Of a DNA stretch of 64,000 nt, positions 49,801-62,744 are shown piece after piece. A model generated the notes under the pieces. That model ran no database searches, was not told the origin of the DNA, and saw only the letters and a program-made list of their open reading frames with translations. Source of the DNA: Anseranas semipalmata (taxonomy: Eukaryota > Chordata > Aves > Anseriformes > Anseranatidae). The position numbers and the translations under genes are program-made. Numbering within the stretch: the first letter of the stretch is position 1; every line of letters starts with the position of its first letter. Location: the NCBI GenBank assembly GCA_013399115.1, contig VXAA01004204.1, positions 391,857-455,856 on the forward strand. The letters run 5' to 3'.

Positions 49801-52800
49801 ATTAGGAAATACTAAAGAAAACACGAGTTTTCCAGTGGATATTAGTATCAATAGCCTTCTCTGCTTTTCTTTTAATTTTTATTATACTGCTGCAAGACCC
49901 GCTTGATGAGAATGGGAATCAACAAGAGCCCTTATTTTTTGCAAAGTATTGGAGCACAATTTTTAATATCTGTGAAAAGTGAGGAAATACTGCTACTCAC
50001 ATTTACACGTGGGGATTGTATTTGCCATTATATATTCTTGTAATTCCACCTATCTTCAAAGGAGTTCTGAAAACCCCAGCTAGCTGCCACTTAACTCCTG
50101 ACCTGCTGTACACGCTTCCAGGAACCTACAGAACTGTTTCTGTTTACATGTGTACTCAGGCATTCCTTCTTTCCTGGCACAACTGAACCTGTCTCATTAC
50201 ATGCCAAAACCCCGTCCATATCCAAAGACTGAGTGTCTGAGGACTCGCATCCTCAAGGGGTCTGAAAGCCAGGACAAATTTCCAGAGTAACCTAACTCAT
50301 TGCAGGAGGAGAAGATAGTACCTTTAAAGATGTAGGAAAAGAACCTTTTACATCAGTGCTAACAGCCCTTTAAACAACAACCTTAGAGAACAGCCCATTG
50401 CAGTTGTGTTAAGTATGATTGGAAACCTTTGGAGGACTTCTTATGGGACTTTTGGAAATTTAATTGTCCTTAGTTCTGGAATTCAGTAAGGCTTAAACAA
50501 AAGACTGCTATCAACCTGTTCAGACATTGGCAGTTTGTGTAGCATGTGTAGGAACAGTTTCATCTACCCAGGGAATTTCAGTCCAAGCGAAGAAGCATGC
50601 AGGTATTTTAATTGCTTGGATTCATGAATTGGAACAATTTACATTGCAACAGTTGGCCAAGTTACCATTTTCTGTCTCGTCATCAGCTGCACTGCTCGCT
50701 GAATTTCTTCTGAACTCCCATAATTTGCAATCTAACATGTTAAAATAAGCCATAACTCGTGTTGTGTATGGCCCATAAACACATGGTTTATTTCAAGCAT
50801 TTGACTAATCCTATCATTGTGTAGCAAAGCAGTCAAGTGTGTGTTCATCTCCTTGAAGTTAGTGGGGGTTGAGAACAGAATTAAGATAAAATGTGTACCT
50901 GAGTGCTTTGCAAAAGCAATAGTTTAAGGAGCTCCTTTGTGTAGTCTTCCCTGTGAGGCATACAATCTGCCATATTCCATTTCAATAATTCCATTTTGCT
51001 GATAAAGTTGCATAATTATTCTCAGCTGTAAATTTTTATAGCTCTAAAATGCATCAGTTTAACAAGCAAAAAGTAGTAGCTAGCATTGGTTTCATAATGG
51101 GTAGTGGGCAGATTGAAGAGGAAAAAATAAATACATTATTATTACTTCCATAAACATGAAGCTATCTTTGCATTTATAATGTCAGCTTTAGCTAATCAAT
51201 TATCAAAAGTTTCTATAAGGTTCATATAGCACTTTCAGCCTCTTAAAGCTGAATTTCAATGTCTTAAAGCTAAAGATTTATTAACTTTTTTATTTATGTA
51301 TAAAATAATTATCTCCATGTTCCTTTGACATATAGCTGTGATTTTTTTATTTTTTATTTTTATACTTTTACACCAATTGATAGAATAGCAAATGTTGTAC
51401 ATGGAAACTGAAACCAGTTTGGAGACAACACTAACATTTCAGTATGACTAATGTATTTACACATCAAATACTGAAATATCTAATTGAATGCTACAACATA
51501 TAATTGTAAAGACTGGAAAGAGAAAAAATGTAAATCTCACAGTAACATTAAAATAATAATTAACTTAAGATAAATTCAACACTGATGTTTTAACTTGCTG
51601 TTGGTACTCACTTGCTGTTGTAACCTCATACAGGTACACTTGGTTGTTCTCCATATTCTGTGTTCTGTGCTGAACTGATGACATTTAGACTGCCTGTACA
51701 CATATGAACATATTTAATTAATTGAATTAATAATAATTGACCAATTAGTTAACTTCATTAAATTATTTTTCTCAAATTTACATCGATTTGCTGCTTTACT
51801 AAATAAAACCATTTAAGCTGAAATTCCATAAGCCATTCATTTGCTCAGATCTGTCAGAAGAAATACATATTTCTATCAATTTTATATATAAATAAATATA
51901 TATATATAAGGAAGTCATACAGAATAGCCTTGAGGTTTACATACAGTAAAGACTGCCTGGCAGCAGATTCACGCCGTAACAAAACCAGCATTTCTCTAAA
52001 GTAAGAGGCTTAGTACATAATACAAGATTCCTTCAAGATCATAAAATGAATGACCCCAGGTATGTTATTTGGCTGCCTTTTCTGATGAAGCCCATTGATC
52101 ATTCACCTTCAAGCTGAAGTTAATGGGGTTGGAATGAACCTTTGTTCAGGGTTCTCATAATTAAAATACAATTGCACATTTTGTTGTTAAGTGTTGAAAT
52201 GGGTCTCCTTGGCAATCACAACTTCAGTTGACACCCTTCTTTGACAACCTAAACTTAAGATATTTAACATTTTTGAATATTGTTTCCACAGGTCTGTTTC
52301 CAAAATATGACTTTCATATGCTAATAATTAAGTATGGACTTGAGGCCAAAACTGTGCTAGGTTACAAAACAATTCCTTCTAAATGGAAGAGAGCATTGAG
52401 AAGACGTGGCTACCATATTCTAGTTGGCTTGGGGTTCTCAAAGGCAATTATTTTCTGCAAGTTAAAAGGACACCATTTTCATCTTGGCAATTAATGAACT
52501 ACAGTGATAGCAATACCTTATTATTATTGGTGATAAAAGAATGGAGTCCAGCTATTAGCGTCTGGCTAGATTTACATTGTTTTAACAGCAAGAGAAAATA
52601 ATGACATTATAAAGTAAGGCTACTAAATGCTTCAACTTCACTCAAATAGAAGTTATCATAAATTAATACACTTACTTATGAAACATTGATCTTGGTGAGT
52701 TCAGTTTTAATCTAAGGATTTTGCATCATTTGCATCAATTTCATCAATTTCAGATTGAAGAGAATTTGCATGTCTAATTATGGGATTTAACCTGCATTAA

Positions 52801-52999
52801 AAAATTTTGCTGTGCCAGAGCTTATAGTCTACTCACTTAATGATTGCAGTGATTGGTGATGTAGAGGTGTAACTGAAAGCGAGCTTGGGAACATTATTTA
52901 TGCAATACAATTGTTCATGCCACAGGTACTGGCTCTGGGTTTCCAGGGCACTGAAACAGAAATCTAAAGGTCTGAAAAGAAGTATCTCAAGCTATTTTC
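43826..52999. other. Unique non-coding DNA
   Basis: No recognisable gene, RNA gene or interspersed repeat is seen. Plus-strand frames of 131 codons (44838-45233) and 135 codons (45519-45926) are open but share no motif with any family I know. They have no visible splice partners and lie in different frames. About 50.9-52.0 kb is very AT-rich with many TAATTA-type strings (for example 51711-51770) and an (AT)n tract at about 51881-51908. It looks like typical AT-rich conserved-non-coding sequence, but conservation cannot be judged from one genome. Confidence 0.55.
51881..51908. repeat. AT-rich (TA)n low-complexity tract
   Basis: TTTATATATAAATAAATATA continues into a TATATATA run. It is a simple AT repeat. 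Confidence 0.75.
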
Positions 53000-53012
53000 T
53001 CACTTCTGTTTT

Positions 53013-53036
53013 ATTTATTTATTTATTTATTTATTT
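53013..53036 (+). repeat. (ATTT)6 tetranucleotide microsatellite
   Basis: Six exact ATTT units preceded by TTTT. Confidence 0.92.
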
Positions 53037-56000
53037 CCCATTCAAAATCTACTAGGTTAGGCTTAGTCGTATTGTTGCCAAAGACACATGAAAGTTCTCA
53101 ATACCAACTCCTCATCATAGTATCGATCTGTGCTCTTTTACTAACCAACTCCACAACAGATATTGTCACACCATAAGAACCAGAAAGTTAATTTGCTCTG
53201 GTTATATATTCTTTTTGACTCTTACAGCTTGATGAACAACTTCCTGGCTTTGAATTGTGTCTCTGGTGCAAACTGGATCATTTATCAAACTGCCAAAAAA
53301 AAAAAAAAAAAAAGAGAATTCAGGAGCAACTGTGTGTATCCATATATTGCTAAGGATTTTATATGAAAATTTATTTAACCCCATGCCCATCTCCACACTG
53401 TTAACCTGAGGCTATTGTGTACATAAACATAATATTACGAAATTTTGTTTTCACATTCTTGACTGTCATTTCTGTTTAAATCTCCATTTAGGTCTTTGCA
53501 CATTGGAAATTTGTTCCTATCCTTATTTTATCACTTACAAATTGCAGAGTGTGTAACAGGAGAGAACAGTGAGTGCAGGTGAGCCAACAGCATGGTTTTA
53601 GGTCATCTACTCTTCCCCATCGCATAGCTTAAAAGAAAAGGTTTATAGCACTTTTCAATTGTTTTGCCTCAGTGGCAATTTTGAGGATCAGTTCAAAGGA
53701 AATTTGTAGAAAGGAAATTTCAGTGTTTCCCTTGTTATGAAAACAAGAATTTTCATTTAGGAGATGGAAGGAATTACAGCCAGATAATTTAGCACTGAAC
53801 CGTCATTACATAAAGGATAGTAATGTCAAGGATTTCTGACAGTTTCTGTATAAAACACTTGTAAGGAAGATTGCTAAAGCCAATACATCCATAGGAAACA
53901 GGTAGAATGTGACTGGATGAAAAAGAGGGAAGGTAAAAGAGGCTATAAAATGCAGAAGTCACAACATTTTTTTTCTTAAATGGTTGATAAGTAATTGTTC
54001 TCGGCAAGGGAAATTTTTTAGCAGATGTATATAACTGTAGTGGTTCTATTCTTTCCATTACCTTTCACCATCTACCATCATCTTCATATATTCTGCATGG
54101 TGAAGTGAAAATCCTGTAAAACAAGTAATGTGGCGGCAATAACTTTCTGAATTCTATGAAATTTTTAATTTCTTAAAGGAAAGCTGTATTGTAATCATTA
54201 CAGAGCATACAGGCAATAATCTGTGCTCCTGATGCTTGCTATTTTTTGTCTGAGTTTATATGATTATTAAATAAATATAAACAAAGTTCTTGTTTTTTAA
54301 TGCTACATTAGTTACACAGTAGTAAAAGTGTTCAATAGCACTGCTTGTCTGTTTCCCAGGTGACAGTTCTTCACATCATCTAGAGGAAAAGACGGTGATT
54401 TCTCTGCAGTAAAATTAGCAGAGCTGAAAGTATTTTAGCAAACGTTACCTTTAAAAGTTGTCATTAAGATGACATATAACTAGTAGCCTTGAAAATGCCA
54501 TCCTCAACATAAAAAGTGAGTTATCTGAAATCATGTAAATGAAAGATTCTCCTGGGGACAGCCTTCTCCTGTGATGATCAGGCCAAAAAAGAAATACAGG
54601 TTGAAAAAAATCAACATCATTAAAATAAACAAATGAATCAAAGGACTGACAGCACTCAAATACATATATAGGAGTAGAAATTTAGGAAAGTACAGTTGAT
54701 GTTACTAAGGGTATAAATTTATAAAGAATTTGAAATGAATCTAAATTGTGTGAAGTTCTAGTATGTCTGCCACAGCGGGCAATATTTTTAGCTCATTTTA
54801 AATCTGATAGATTTATACAATAGGCTTAAAGTGTGCACTAATGATTTATTCTCAGTTCCTGACTTCAGTTAATTAGACTTAGCTTCATGACTTTCAAGTG
54901 TTAATAGGCTCTATTGGAGAAGATGACCAACAAGAAAGAGCTCTGTATTGCTCTCTTCATGAAAGAGCACTTTCAATGAAAGTAGTCAACATCACTGGAA
55001 GATAATCTCAGCACTGTATTCTGAAAGCTGTATAGGCAGACCAGCTCCTGATATGCAGCTGTAGTTAATGTTTTATAGTAAAAGACATAGAATAAGAATA
55101 ATAAAACATTATATCTTCAAAAATAGCTCTAAAGGGAAATTCACCCCTACTTTTCTATAAGTAACTTAGCTTTTTCCTATGTGCTTACCTCTTGCTGTAT
55201 TGCTAATAAAAATCGGTCTGCAACCAATTGACATCATCTACCATTTCTAATCTAACTACCTTTACAATGTCCCAGTATTACAACCTAGTGCAAATGGTTT
55301 AGTGTTTTTTTTTAATAAACCATAATAATGTCTCCTTGCATATTAAGCAGTAATAAACAGATTCTTACTGATGTCTGATAACTGACACAATGCCATGTGA
55401 CATAGAGATATCACACAGAAATACTAGCCCAGAAGCAGTATGATGACATTAGCACTGTAGCATGTTGTTTGCTAGTAAAACTAGTGAACTCTGCCCCTCA
55501 TCACTGGAAATTCATTTAAGTGCAGGATGGTCTTAGTATGTCTGTACAGATCCTCATTCTGGAGATAACTCAATGGCAGCTGTTTTTTGTTCTCTTATAT
55601 TGTGAAGAGATTCCCAGAACTTACACTGACAAATAATACATTTAAATGTGCTGAAAATAGTGGAGGAGATGGAGAAAGAAGGCAGAGAGAGAAAGCCTGG
55701 GACAGTGAAGCCGATTAAGACCATACCTTTGCTTACAGAATTGTCACTGCACTTACTACCATGTATGTTCCTGTGGTGCCAGTGGTGTATGGACAAAAAA
55801 AACTGATGAATACCAAAATGAGTGTGTAATGAGTTCACGTGCTTGAGCCAATAGACAAGACTATTGCAGCATGCGATCAAGTTTATTATGTACATAGACA
55901 ATAATCTTGGCAAATGAAGTGCTGATTAAGTAAACTAATAGGAACGATTTGAGACTGTTTTGCTTTTTTATTTTTTTTTTTTGTTTTTATTTTATGTGAG

Positions 56001-56890
56001 TGTGAAACATTTTTTCTAAAATTGTTTAAAATAATTTTCTAGAGTGGCCTGCTGTGCTGTCCAACTGGCTAAGTGATTTCTGTTACTATATCAAACAGTG
56101 TGATGACGTTTAGACAAGAAGAAGGAACTGTGTGCCAGTGTTACTTTGCTCCCTGCTGGAGCCTCACAAAATGTCGTTTGTGTCATACTGAGTGCTGTTT
56201 ATTTTAGAATAAGAGACATTTACAGGTTTGACTCCTGAAGTACTTTGAGACAGCCTACTAAAGAGGCACAAGCAAAAAATAAATAGAAGAATTGCATGAT
56301 TTTAATGAAGCATCACCAGTTTCAAATAGCTGCAGAACCACCCTATTTGTATTTCCTAAGACTACAGGAGGCTGTCTCAGAGTACAAGATGTTTTTCTAT
56401 GGTTTGGTATGTGGTTTCACAATAAGGTAAAGCAGATCTAAGACTGTGATGCTTACTAAAAGGGCCATCTTACCTGCATGGTGCTGCTGCTCTCCCTGCA
56501 TTTGTTCAAGTGATTGTGTGGACTGAGGTTGAACAGCAACTCTTCAACAGCAAAACATAACTTAGTTTTCAGTTGGATCAATGAGTATATTCAACTTCCT
56601 AGGTGGCTGTAGAATACATCTTTCTATCCAGCTATCATACCCCAAGGATACAATATCCTAAACACTGTCATATTTTTTATAAGCATACTTATATCAACAG
56701 CAAGGAAAAGCAGTGTGCATGTGTGGAGGGGGTCGTTTGTTTGTTTTGGTCTGGATTTGGTTTGGATTTCTTTTTGTTGCTTTATTTTCACTAAGAAATA
56801 TATTTTTCATGTGAAGCATGCTATGCTCCATAAAGATTTAAACGGGGAAAGGATTAAACTGGAAGGGCTGATAGACTTGGTCACCTTTTG
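53037..56890. other. Unique AT-rich non-coding DNA
   Basis: No recognisable gene is seen. A19 lies at 53295-53313. A T-rich block lies at about 55961-55990. The 119-codon minus-strand frame at 55554-55913 has no recognisable motif and is probably chance. Confidence 0.6.
53295..53313 (+). repeat. A19 homopolymer
   Basis: Nineteen consecutive A residues are followed by GAGAATTC. No retrocopied transcript is recognised upstream. Confidence 0.9.
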
Positions 56891-56930
56891 TCTATCTGTC
56901 TATCTATCTGTCTATCTATCTATCTATCTA
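56891..56930 (+). repeat. (TCTR)10 tetranucleotide microsatellite
   Basis: Ten tetramers, eight TCTA and two TCTG (units 2 and 5), followed by TTTATTTTT. This is a GATA-class repeat and likely polymorphic in length. Confidence 0.95.
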
Positions 56931-58537
56931 TTTATTTTTCCTACTTGACAGTATGACTTTTTACATCCGAAAAATAATGCAGTCACAACACTGTCTATTC
57001 AGACAATAGATCTCGGCATCTTGGGAGGTGTTGTTTTGCTTCATTATAAGTCATATAGTTTGTAACAAGAGACTTCTGCTGTTTTTGTTATCCTATAGAA
57101 CTGAGCAAAGAATGATAACCCCTGCCAAAGAATTCTTGGCCTTTCAGGAATCTCTTATAGGAATAATTTAATAGACAGTAAAATCCATCGTTCTCCATCT
57201 GTTCACAGCTGATTTTAGGTATAGAAATTTCTATGAATATCTCAAGGAATTTACCTTTTTACTCGTATGGTTTCTCCTCAAAGCTAACTGATCACTTAGT
57301 TTCAAAATGAGATTGGGATGTTACACATCTGTGTCTTTCTAGGGCAACTCAGAAAAGCCATGTTACCAATGTGTTCTCTTTGTGTTTGTATTAATTATTA
57401 GTTCTTGATTGTGAAGTGTTGCTTAGCACCATGTGGAGGTGAAGGCATTTAATTCAAAGCATTGTAGTAAATATAACAATTTACCTCAGTGCTTGTGGTG
57501 AATGTGATATGCACACCGATGAACTGAAAAGAAAAAGAGGGCAAATATGATGGCTGTACTGGTGTGAGTGTGAAAAGGGAGAAAGAGTTACATAAAACAT
57601 TTTGGTACAAACATACTTTTGAAGATCTATGCATGGCACTGATTGCAACTCTCCCATCTTCCAGCCATTCTCATCCCATGTTATGGTCAGCTGGAGGCAT
57701 GATTTCATTGACCTAAGATATAGTATTCCTAATTGCTTATTGAGGAAATATGCTTCAATTTAAAAGCCTTATTTTTTTTTTCTTTGTGTGTACTAAGAGG
57801 AGAATACCTCCACCTCAGGATCATTTCTCGGCTCAGTATTCATTGACTTTTGCCCTTCGACAGTATTACCGTTCTGAGCAACATGGGTGGAGTGACAGAC
57901 TGCTTCTCCAATTTACAAACCTGACTTGTAATTCACTGCAAACCTGTAATGACTTTAAACATCCATGGTGTCTCTTAACTGATATGCCCTGTGATTTACT
58001 CATGAAAGTTTAATCATGTGTAGCCATGTTCTGTTGCAAAATACATACTGCACAGTTTTAATGGGGTTTGAAAATACCTGACTGTTGATTTCCAACTGGA
58101 AGAACATTAATATTGTCAGAGTGATGTTGCAGCAGCCAGCATTTTGTGTTGTAATAGCCAGAGTTCTTAAGAAGGATTCAGTGGGAGAAGTGTTCATAGT
58201 TGTTTTAATTGTACTAAGGAATAATGTACTTTTAACTGACTAACTTTATTCTCTAAATAAGAAAGGAAAGAAATTTCTGCTTCTTTATTCATGAATTTAT
58301 TTCTATTTAATATAGACTGTGAAGTCATAGTTACTTTATGTAAATAGTATTGTGAAAAAAAAATGGTTTGTAATGAGCATTTTCTGTTTCTATCAAATTC
58401 TATTCTATTTGATTACTTCAAATGGAAATTGTGCTTAAGCTGGGGAGGAAAAAGATGACATTATACAAAACTTCGCCAAAATCCCACTCTCAAATCATGG
58501 TCCCAAGAAATAGGTTGAAATATTTGAATTACTACAG
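56931..58537. other. Unique DNA containing one exon-like segment
   Basis: Mostly AT-rich non-coding sequence. The exception is the segment at 57798-58013, listed separately, which is richer in GC and CpG than its flanks. The frame at 58422-58826 starts here and merely runs on into the LTR. Confidence 0.55.
57798..58013 (+). other. Exon-like open segment behind a splice-acceptor-like tract (unproven)
   Basis: A T-rich polypyrimidine tract ends in TACTAAG at 57791-57797, the shape of a splice acceptor. From 57798 a frame runs 71 sense codons to a TAA at 58011-58013. The conceptual peptide is mixed in composition (RIPPPQDHF, RQYYRSEQHGWSDR and CNDFKHPWC stretches, six Cys) and does not look like simple-repeat translation. 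Three CpG dinucleotides fall in the first third. The same frame is also open upstream to a Met at 57750 through the T tract. No poly(A) signal AATAAA is seen in the next few hundred bases, and I recognise no protein family. Confidence 0.2.
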
Positions 58538-58929
58538 TGTTCTGGTTTCGGCCGGGATAGAGTTAATTTTCTCCCTAAAGGCTCATATCATGCTATGTTT
58601 TGAATTCGTCATGAAAACAACGTTGATCACACACCGATGTTTTAGTTGTTGCAGAGCAGTGCTTACACTGAGTCAAGGACTTTTCAGCTTCTCATACCAC
58701 CCTGCCAGCCAGGAGGCTGAGGGTGCACAAGGAGCTGGGAGGGGACANAATGAATTCCTTGTTCTGCTTTGCTTGCACACACAGCTTCTGTTTTACCAAG
58801 TAAACTGCCTTTATGTCAACCCATGAATTCTCACACTTTTACCTTTCCAATTCTCTCCCCTATCCCACTGTGGGGAGAGCGAGTGAGTGGTTGTGTGGTG
58901 CTTAGCTGCCTGCCAGGGTTAAACCAACA
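58538..58929 (+). mobile_element. Solo LTR of an avian endogenous retrovirus
   Basis: The segment begins TGTTCTGGTTTCGGCCGGGA and ends GGTTAAACCAACA, giving the TG...CA ends and short terminal inverted repeat (TGTT.GG / CCAACA) of a retroviral LTR. The opening, the TTTTAGTTGTTGCAGAGCAG block and the closing TCCCACTGTGGGGAGAGCGA block match my memory of an LTR family common in neoavian birds; I am not certain of its database name. No gag, pol or env sequence lies on either side, so it is a solo LTR left by recombination. Flanking 7-mers ACTACAG (58531-58537) and AGTACAG (58930-58936) match at six of seven positions and may be a decayed target duplication. The middle looks shorter than expected, and one N sits inside it at 58748. 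Confidence 0.8.
58748..58748. other. Single unknown base inside the LTR
   Basis: One N lies between GGGGACA and AATGAATTCC, where the LTR appears to lack its central part. It may mark an unresolved or collapsed segment rather than one ambiguous base. Confidence 0.95.
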
Positions 58930-59649
58930 AGTACAGTCATAATTACATGGTTATATATGTATAGTTGTGGGTACAAACCAAACAAGTGTATTTTTGTGTG
59001 GATCTTGGTATATCCCCTTATTCTCAACAAACAGATTGCTCTGTGGCTGCATAGACTCACTATTATCTTCACCCTGCCCCTGTAGAAATTTGAACAGCTG
59101 GATGAATTTGTGAGTTTCACCACTGCTAACTCTCACTTGTTTCTGCCTTCCAGCAGTGTTCTGCTACTGCTCATCATTGACTTGAGAGCAGCCTGCTATT
59201 GCAGTAATGAAGAGGTTGTCTCACAAAACAGACACCTCTGAAGACAGGTGGGCAATCTGAATGCAGGGACAACAGAGCACTGTGATTGTGGAGATTCTTT
59301 AACTGGCAGATATGGGAAGGGACTTCCAACTGCAGTGGCCTTGATCCATCCTCACAACCAAAAAACAGGGAAATATGAGCATCACTGAGCATAAAATACT
59401 TCTAAGAACTGTGTTATGTTCAAAGATCATGAAAATCTCTCCCTGTGAAATCCATCACAAGGTTGTTGATAAACCTGAATACTAGGCCATCTTCATAGCA
59501 AATGAAGAAAGGGGAGCTCCTCCATCAGTAAGTATAAAGCAAGTAAGTTAGGATTTTGTTCTCAAGCAGGCTCTGCAGGAACCTGTCTTTTCTATTAAAC
59601 TGAATGATATCTTAATGTTCAAACTTCTGTCTTGTCATTCAGAGTGTTC

Positions 59650-59687
59650 AGCTTTAATATTCTGTTGTAGCTTTAATATTCTGTTTG
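59650..59687 (+). repeat. 19-bp tandem duplication
   Basis: Two adjacent copies of a unit containing AGCTTTAATATTCTGTT, offset by 19 bp with only minor differences. Confidence 0.8.
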
Positions 59688-61720
59688 TGTTATCTCTACA
59701 AATTACTGGATTGATTTTTGTCTCCTTCGTAATTCTCAATCTCAGAAATTTAGATAACTATGCTGATATATTTTTTTTTCATTTCTTCCATTATAAGAAT
59801 CAATACACAGAAATAATTCTGGGTGGGGGTGTACATGTAAGTTACATATCTTACACATGTGCTGTGCAAATATATGTTTAAATTTTTCCAGCATTGCATT
59901 ATACATTTTGCCTATGTTAAAAGGCTGATGAAGTCTCCCGCACAACCCACTGAGATAATCTTCTGTATTTAAATATACTTCTTGGGAGTAGAAACTACTG
60001 AGAAAACAAGTAGATTAGGTCTGCCCACAGATTTTTCTCATCTGAATTTGTCATAAATGACAATAGATGTTCTAAGGTTTTCATTTTGTATTGGCAAAAT
60101 AGTATATTGGGGCATCTGAGACCACATTTATTCCTTGTGAATGCTTCTACGATTAGCAAGCGAAGTATTACTGCAGCAAATTCTCATCTTATATTTCTGT
60201 TGACTGAAAGAGAATATGGATCCAAATGAATCTCTCACATTTCAAGAATCAAAAGGTGTCACAGAAGGTATTTGCAGTGCTGAAATGAAAGGAATATTGT
60301 GCATGCAATGCTTTTCAATGGCTAGCACTTACCTAAAAGATGGTTTATTTCTGTGACGGTTCCTAAGTAATTTCATGTTCAGCCTCTAATAGACTGATAT
60401 TGATTTCTGCTGTGTTCAGTTTTAGAATCAGAAAGCATGAGTCAGACAGAAAGTAAGATGGATGCGTACATTTTGCTGAAATACAAGAATTCAGAGATAG
60501 GAAGGCTTACAATATGAGAGCCAGTTCCCTGCATTGTAGAGTAAGCTGGCCTCCATTACATTTTTAGATCTTAATCAGGTGGTGTTGCTTGGCTATGTAA
60601 TTGTCTTAACAAGATTGTTGTGTTTATACTGAGAACAAAGTCAAGTTGTTCATGTCCTTACTAAAAGGAAAAAAGAAAGTGAAATGAACATAAGGTCATT
60701 CACATTCTTCAAAGATGTGTTATTCAAAGTTCTAAATGTATCGTCTATGCTATGAGATGTACCAAAAAGAGATTTGTTGATATTCCATGTTTTTTTTCTT
60801 ATTTTCCTTTAAAGGTATAGGAGAAATATAGGTTTAGCAAAATTTGTATACTTCTTGTCACTTTGTCAGAGATACAATGAAATGGATATTAAGAGACTCA
60901 AGAGATACACAGTAAAAATTCTGTGTCTAGAATTAGAATTCTGCAATTCTTCATTGGAATGACTGTTCAATATCTGTCTTTGACAGTTCTTACAATCTAG
61001 TTGTAACATTTACTTTTGTGTAATCATTTCTTACATGTTGCATTGTACATTTTTTCACAACTATTTATGTATATACACGCTATATATATGTAGTATTTAT
61101 ATATCTATACATATGAAGTACACACAGTGATTTTATTTTGTCCTTAAAGTCTTTATATCAAATGCTTAAAAGTTATTTTTTACAGGTTCCAACTCTTAAA
61201 CAATATGTATTAACATTGGTATGCAAGCATTACATTTCCACCCAATAGTGAGAAATGCATCAGCATTGCATTAAACCTTCATTCCTTCCTGTATCTGTGA
61301 GAAAACTGGTTAAGAGCCCCTAATGTTGACTGTTTTTTTTGTGCTGTTTTTGTCCTTGGTAAAGCTAAAGCAGACCCTTATCTTACTCCTAAAGTCATCA
61401 TGAGCCCTACACTAACTGAAAAAAATAACATATAGTTTTCACCTTCTTATGAAGATATCACAGGTTTTTCAGATCGTCAGATAGTCTCAAAAATAAACTT
61501 AAATTTAATAAGAAGTACTCTCAGAAGATTTAAACAAAAACTTTGAGGTCTCTAAAACTTCACCAAACTGGGCATGTAGTTAGATATTCATCTTCCTTTA
61601 TTTTCCATATTCTTTCTTTAGAATGAAGAAGAGTTAAGTCTCAGTCAAAATTAATATAAGTTAAAATAAGCATGTATAAAATACATGTGTATCTATCTAT
61701 CTACACATATAGCTTATGTG

Positions 61721-61738
61721 CATGGAGATGTCTCCATG
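61721..61738. repeat. 8-bp inverted repeat with 2-nt centre
   Basis: CATGGAGA (61721-61728) pairs with TCTCCATG (61731-61738) around TG, a near-perfect 18-bp palindrome. Confidence 0.7.
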
Positions 61739-62728
61739 TATGTCATGGAGAATCAAGTATCTCTAAAAAAAATTTAGTTTTGGAGGAGCAATGGAATTCT
61801 CACCCTCATTCCAGCTAAATGATGATACCAAATTAGTGTTTATGAGGTCATTAGATTCATAGTAGATAGTCCCAATTGGCATTGAAATTCACTGTGTACT
61901 AGATAAGTTGTCTAAGACAATTAGATATTAATATACTGTTTTAATAATTTCTCAAGTGATTTTATTTTCCAAACTGCTAGACTGACTAAGCCTCTGCATC
62001 AGAGGACAGAGAAATTCTAATGCCATGAAACTAATAGTTGCCAAAATGGAAAAAGAGGTAAAGCTTATCCTACAGTGCATTTAAGATAGCTATAATTTCC
62101 ATTTTCACAGTGGAATATTCCTGTACTCTTCCATTGTACTACTTTCTGCCTATACAGCAAGAAATTTGGTGAGCAGTATTTAGGTAGTTGAATGTAGAAT
62201 AGGAAGTCAAAAATTTGTTTTAGTTGGGATTTCCTGAACTGCTGCTTCACTTTATTATTTACAGTAATATAAATAATAGGGCTAAATCCATTGTGATGAC
62301 TGGGGCATTTTGGAGTTTAGATCAGATGAACGAGCATATTTTATTCCAACACTAACTTTGTTTCTTATTTGAGTGGACCTTTGAATGTTACTCTGTCAGT
62401 GCCCATGGTGGGAAGCTTCAGCTAAAAAGAACTTCCTCTCTTGGAACTTGACTGCAATTATTCCAGGAGACAAGTGTGCAAATGCTGTACCAAAATACCA
62501 CCAAAGTTTAAACAATGATGGTAAATAGCACTTGTGGAGTATTCTAGCCTGTCATATTTTGTCTGAAACACAGAAAGAATCACAAACCTGAACTGAACCC
62601 AAAAGTTAAATCCTCTTTTAAGGTATAATAGTTCAGGCTCTGGGTTGAAGTGAAAGTATTAAATGTAGCTGATACGATTTTACTTAAATAAAGACAAGAT
62701 CAAACTTTGGCATTTAGAAGCATTCTTA

Positions 62729-62744
62729 CTTTTTTTTTTTTTTN
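62729..62744 (+). repeat. T-run ending in an N
   Basis: About 13-14 T residues are followed by one N at 62744 and then TAGCAG. The run length is uncertain. Confidence 0.85.

Noticed and set aside
58422..58826. A 134-codon plus-strand frame
   Set aside because: It starts in host DNA, runs into the LTR and crosses the N. LTRs do not encode a protein here, and the frame has no recognisable content.
59316..59360. A stretch with GGGAAGGGACTTCCAACTGC resembling a reverse CR1 3'UTR
   Set aside because: Only a short string is similar, and the terminal repeat and other CR1 blocks are absent. It is too weak to call.
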